In this document: one piece after another, positions 16,298-17,805 of the stretch
Layout of the letters: every line of letters begins with the position of its first letter
Numbering within the stretch: position 1 is the stretch's first letter
Source: Bacteroidota bacterium
GTDB taxonomy: Bacteria > Bacteroidota > Bacteroidia > Bacteroidales > UBA10428
Direction of reading: 5' to 3'
Assembly (NCBI GenBank): GCA_024640925.1
Contig: JAHEEB010000005.1
Coordinates: forward strand, 1-17,805
Length of the DNA stretch: 17,805 bases
The notes under the pieces: model-generated
The model's database searches: none
What the model was told of the DNA's origin: nothing
What the model saw: the letters and a program-made list of their open reading frames with translations, nothing else
Made by a program: the position numbers and the translations under genes

Positions 16298-16349
16298 TTA
16301 CAGATTTATCCTCCAATTAAATACATTAGTCCTCCCTAACTTACAGATT
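16298..16349 (+). promoter_or_regulatory. Nested direct repeats upstream of the GH43 gene (possible activator sites)
   Basis: TCCTCC occurs at 16309-16314 and 16330-16335, exactly 21 bp apart, each preceded by TT two bases earlier (TTnnTCCTCC). They are flanked by a second repeat, TTACAGATT at 16298-16306 and 16341-16349, 43 bp apart. The downstream TCCTCC occupies the place of a -33 element relative to the -7 box at 16356. That geometry (same helix face, two turns apart, replacing -33) resembles binding of a dimeric or tandem activator. This is inference from spacing only. Confidence 0.45.
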
Positions 16350-16355
16350 GTTATA

Positions 16356-16363
16356 TAACTTTG
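16356..16363 (+). promoter_or_regulatory. Bacteroidota -7 promoter box for the GH43 gene
   Basis: TAACTTTG matches TAnnTTTG exactly and lies 63 bases before the GH43 ATG. No TTTG is present at the -33 distance; instead the second TCCTCC repeat sits there, which would suit an activator-dependent promoter. It suggests that GH43 is transcribed separately from the GH94/U32 unit. Confidence 0.55.
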
Positions 16364-16426
16364 AAATCCTTACTATAAGAAAAAGATTTCTAACTATCAA
16401 CTATTAACATCTAACTCATTAATTCT

Positions 16427-17413
16427 ATGAAAACTTTATTTAAACTATTGGTATTCTTTGGAGTATTTGGAATCTGTTTTTCTTGTTCAAAAGATAAAGA
16501 AGAAGTCCAGAGAATAACAACAAATGAACAACCTGCTGCTTTCTGGTCACTTACCGGAAATGTGTATGCACACGATCCTTGTATTATTAAGGAAAGTAGC
16601 ACTGGAACCTGGTGGGTGTTTGCAACAGGAACAGGAATACCAATTAAGTATTCGTCAAACGGATTGGCCTGGAACCAGGGTATTCAAAGGTTTGCATCTG
16701 CCCTATCGTGGTGGACAACCTATGCTCCGGGTATGGGTACAAATAATGTCTGGGCTCCCATGTGTTATTATTACAATGGAAGGTATTGGTTGTATTATTC
16801 TGTTTCGGTGTTTGGCAAAAAAACCTCTGCAATTGGACTTACATCATGCTCAGCTATCAGCAGTGGCGATTGGCGTGACGATGGTATGGTGATTAGCTCA
16901 ACAAGTTCATCGTCTTATAATGCAATAGATCCAGATGTTTGTGTTGATGCATCTGGTAACTTGTGGCTTGCCTTTGGTTCCTGGTCGAATGGTATCAATG
17001 TTGTGAAATTAAGTAAATCTACCATGAAACCTACCGGATCGGTTTATAACATTGCTTATAAAAGTGGTGGAATCGAGGGTCCAAATATTATATATAATGG
17101 CGGTTACTATTATTTATTTGCATCGTATGGTGTTTGTTGCAATGGCGTTAGCAGTACCTACAAAATAGGTGTTGGCCGTGCTACAAGCATTACTGGCCCT
17201 TACTACGATAAATCCGGCAACAAAATGCTGAGCGGAGGATATACTCTTTTTGATGGAGGTAACTCCCGATGGGTTGGTCCTGGCGGACAATCCATTTATA
17301 AAAATGGCAGTAGCTATGTAATTATACGCCACGCTTATGACGCCACTGATAATGGTAATGCAAAAATGCTAATCAACGACTTATATTTCAGCAGTGGTTG
17401 GCCAACTTATTAG
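16427..17413 (+). CDS. GH43 endo-alpha-1,5-L-arabinanase-like surface lipoprotein
   Basis: The 328-residue protein is a single-domain GH43 five-bladed beta-propeller of the endo-arabinanase type. It begins with a lipoprotein signal ending CFSC (Cys20), followed by SKDKEE, an acidic stretch consistent with surface export. The catalytic trio is present: Asp50 in HDPC (base), Asp168 in AIDPDV (pKa modulator), Glu217 in GGIEGP (acid). SYGVCCNGVSSTYKIGVGRA and GGNSRWVGPG are typical of arabinanases, which cut internal alpha-1,5 bonds of arabinan. Two positions are unusual: WAPM (109-112) where WAPD is common, and GPGG (284-287) where GPGH is common; the His in that motif binds the structural metal in known arabinanases. 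Activity may thus be altered. The gene has its own promoter region and a strong terminator. Confidence 0.85.
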   Translation: MKTLFKLLVFFGVFGICFSCSKDKEEVQRITTNEQPAAFWSLTGNVYAHDPCIIKESSTGTWWVFATGTGIPIKYSSNGLAWNQGIQRFASALSWWTTYAPGMGTNNVWAPMCYYYNGRYWLYYSVSVFGKKTSAIGLTSCSAISSGDWRDDGMVISSTSSSSYNAIDPDVCVDASGNLWLAFGSWSNGINVVKLSKSTMKPTGSVYNIAYKSGGIEGPNIIYNGGYYYLFASYGVCCNGVSSTYKIGVGRATSITGPYYDKSGNKMLSGGYTLFDGGNSRWVGPGGQSIYKNGSSYVIIRHAYDATDNGNAKMLINDLYFSSGWPTY

Positions 17414-17444
17414 TATAACTAATTTTATAAACTTATAGTAAGCC

Positions 17445-17478
17445 ATTAAAAAACCTCCTTTCCGGGAGGTTTTTTAAT
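17445..17478 (+). terminator. Intrinsic terminator after the GH43 gene
   Basis: An 11-bp core stem (AAAAAACCTCC at 17448-17458 with GGAGGTTTTTT at 17465-17475) around a TTTCCG loop, extendable to 14 bp (17445-17478), ends in a run of six T. The A-run on the 5' side makes it a likely bidirectional terminator. It lies 31 bases after the GH43 stop. Confidence 0.93.
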
Positions 17479-17485
17479 ATATTTG
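17478..17485 (+). promoter_or_regulatory. Possible -7 promoter box for the last, truncated gene
   Basis: TATATTTG fits TAnnTTTG and begins at the foot of the GH43 terminator, 23 bases before the ATG at 17509. There is no -33 match because the terminator stem occupies that position. AT-rich surroundings make a chance match possible. Confidence 0.4.
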
Positions 17486-17508
17486 TTCCTGAAACCTTAT
17501 TAATTAAT

Positions 17509-17805
17509 ATGAAAAGAAATCTGTTAATTACTGTCTTTATTCTGATAGGCATTATAGTAATTAATGGACAAAAACCAGGAAAAGATAAAATCAGTTTAAA
17601 TTTAAGCACAGGGATTGGAACAAATAATTCAACCGATCGACTATTAAACTACTTCAACTATTTCGGAACATCATGGTTCCCCGTCAGACTTAAGGGTTAT
17701 CGTTTCTATAATAAAAGTCTTTTCTGTGCTGACCTGGATTTAAATTATGCTAAATTAAATCCCGACAACATACCTGATGAATATTATGAATACAACTACA
17801 TCAAA
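17509..17805 (+). CDS. Exported protein of unknown function, N-terminal 99 residues (runs off right edge)
   Basis: An ATG at 17509 opens a frame that stays open to the window edge (99 codons). It begins with a signal peptide (MKRNLLITVFILIGIIVING, likely cut near residue 21). The mature part has alternating polar and aromatic residues (KISLNLSTGIGTNNST, then YFGTSWFPVRLKGYRFYNKS, LDLNYAKLNPDN), which resembles the first strands of an outer-membrane beta-barrel. I do not recognise the family, and the visible part is too short to name it. It stands after a strong terminator and a -7-like box, so it is probably a separate transcription unit. Confidence 0.7.
   Translation, partial: MKRNLLITVFILIGIIVINGQKPGKDKISLNLSTGIGTNNSTDRLLNYFNYFGTSWFPVRLKGYRFYNKSLFCADLDLNYAKLNPDNIPDEYYEYNYIK

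Noticed and set aside
16306..16336. On the minus strand, GGAGGA lies four bases before an ATG with a six-codon frame ending in TAA.
   Set aside because: Bacteroidota rarely use Shine-Dalgarno sequences, the frame is only six codons, and the same bases are better explained as the TCCTCC direct repeat before the GH43 promoter.

Overview
The window looks like an accessory carbohydrate-utilisation segment from a member of the Bacteroidota, probably a Bacteroidales/Marinilabiliales- or Cytophaga-type organism rather than a named species. The grounds are a SusC/SusD pair, a type IX secretion (Por) C-terminal sorting domain, lipoproteins with acidic residues after the lipidated cysteine, AT-rich leaders without Shine-Dalgarno sequences, and several matches to the Bacteroidota -7 promoter box (TAnnTTTG). 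All recognisable genes lie on the + strand.

Layout. 1-3940: the C-terminal two thirds or so of a SusC-like TonB-dependent transporter, then a complete SusD-like surface lipoprotein, then a 14-bp hairpin. 4064-5176: a secreted CBM9-like carbohydrate-binding protein with a type IX sorting domain, followed by a good intrinsic terminator. 5379-7622: a membrane-anchored SGNH-fold protein with C-terminal TPR-like repeats, preceded by a -7 promoter box. 7725-9209: a GPH-family (MelB-like) sugar:cation symporter, ended by a perfect 19-bp hairpin. 9289-11682 and 11825-14224: two tandem, clearly paralogous GH94 glycoside phosphorylases without signal peptides, separated by a (TTTGGG)4 G-quadruplex motif abutting a palindrome. 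14250-16232: a U32-family protein of RlhA type, 25 bases after the second GH94. 16427-17413: a GH43 endo-arabinanase-like lipoprotein with its own promoter region and terminator. 17509 to the right edge: the start of an unrecognised exported protein.

Working model (inference). The SusC/SusD complex takes up an oligosaccharide bound at the surface, perhaps helped by the CBM9/type IX protein. The GPH symporter moves a small product into the cytoplasm. The two GH94 enzymes phosphorolyse the beta-linked disaccharide to a sugar 1-phosphate, saving ATP. The GH43 protein points to arabinan and may belong to a separate unit. No regulator (HTCS, AraC, sigma/anti-sigma) and no obvious beta-glucanase lies in the window, so the polymer cannot be named from this sequence alone.

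The most unusual points are: the G-quadruplex/palindrome between the GH94 copies; the GH94 copies' shared HTQGW motif where the characterised cellobiose and chitobiose enzymes, as I recall them, have HNNPW or HPNPW; the hairpin 20 bases before the first GH94 start; the 21-bp-spaced direct repeats before the GH43 gene; and a type IX-secreted binding protein placed where a SusE/F-like lipoprotein is usual.
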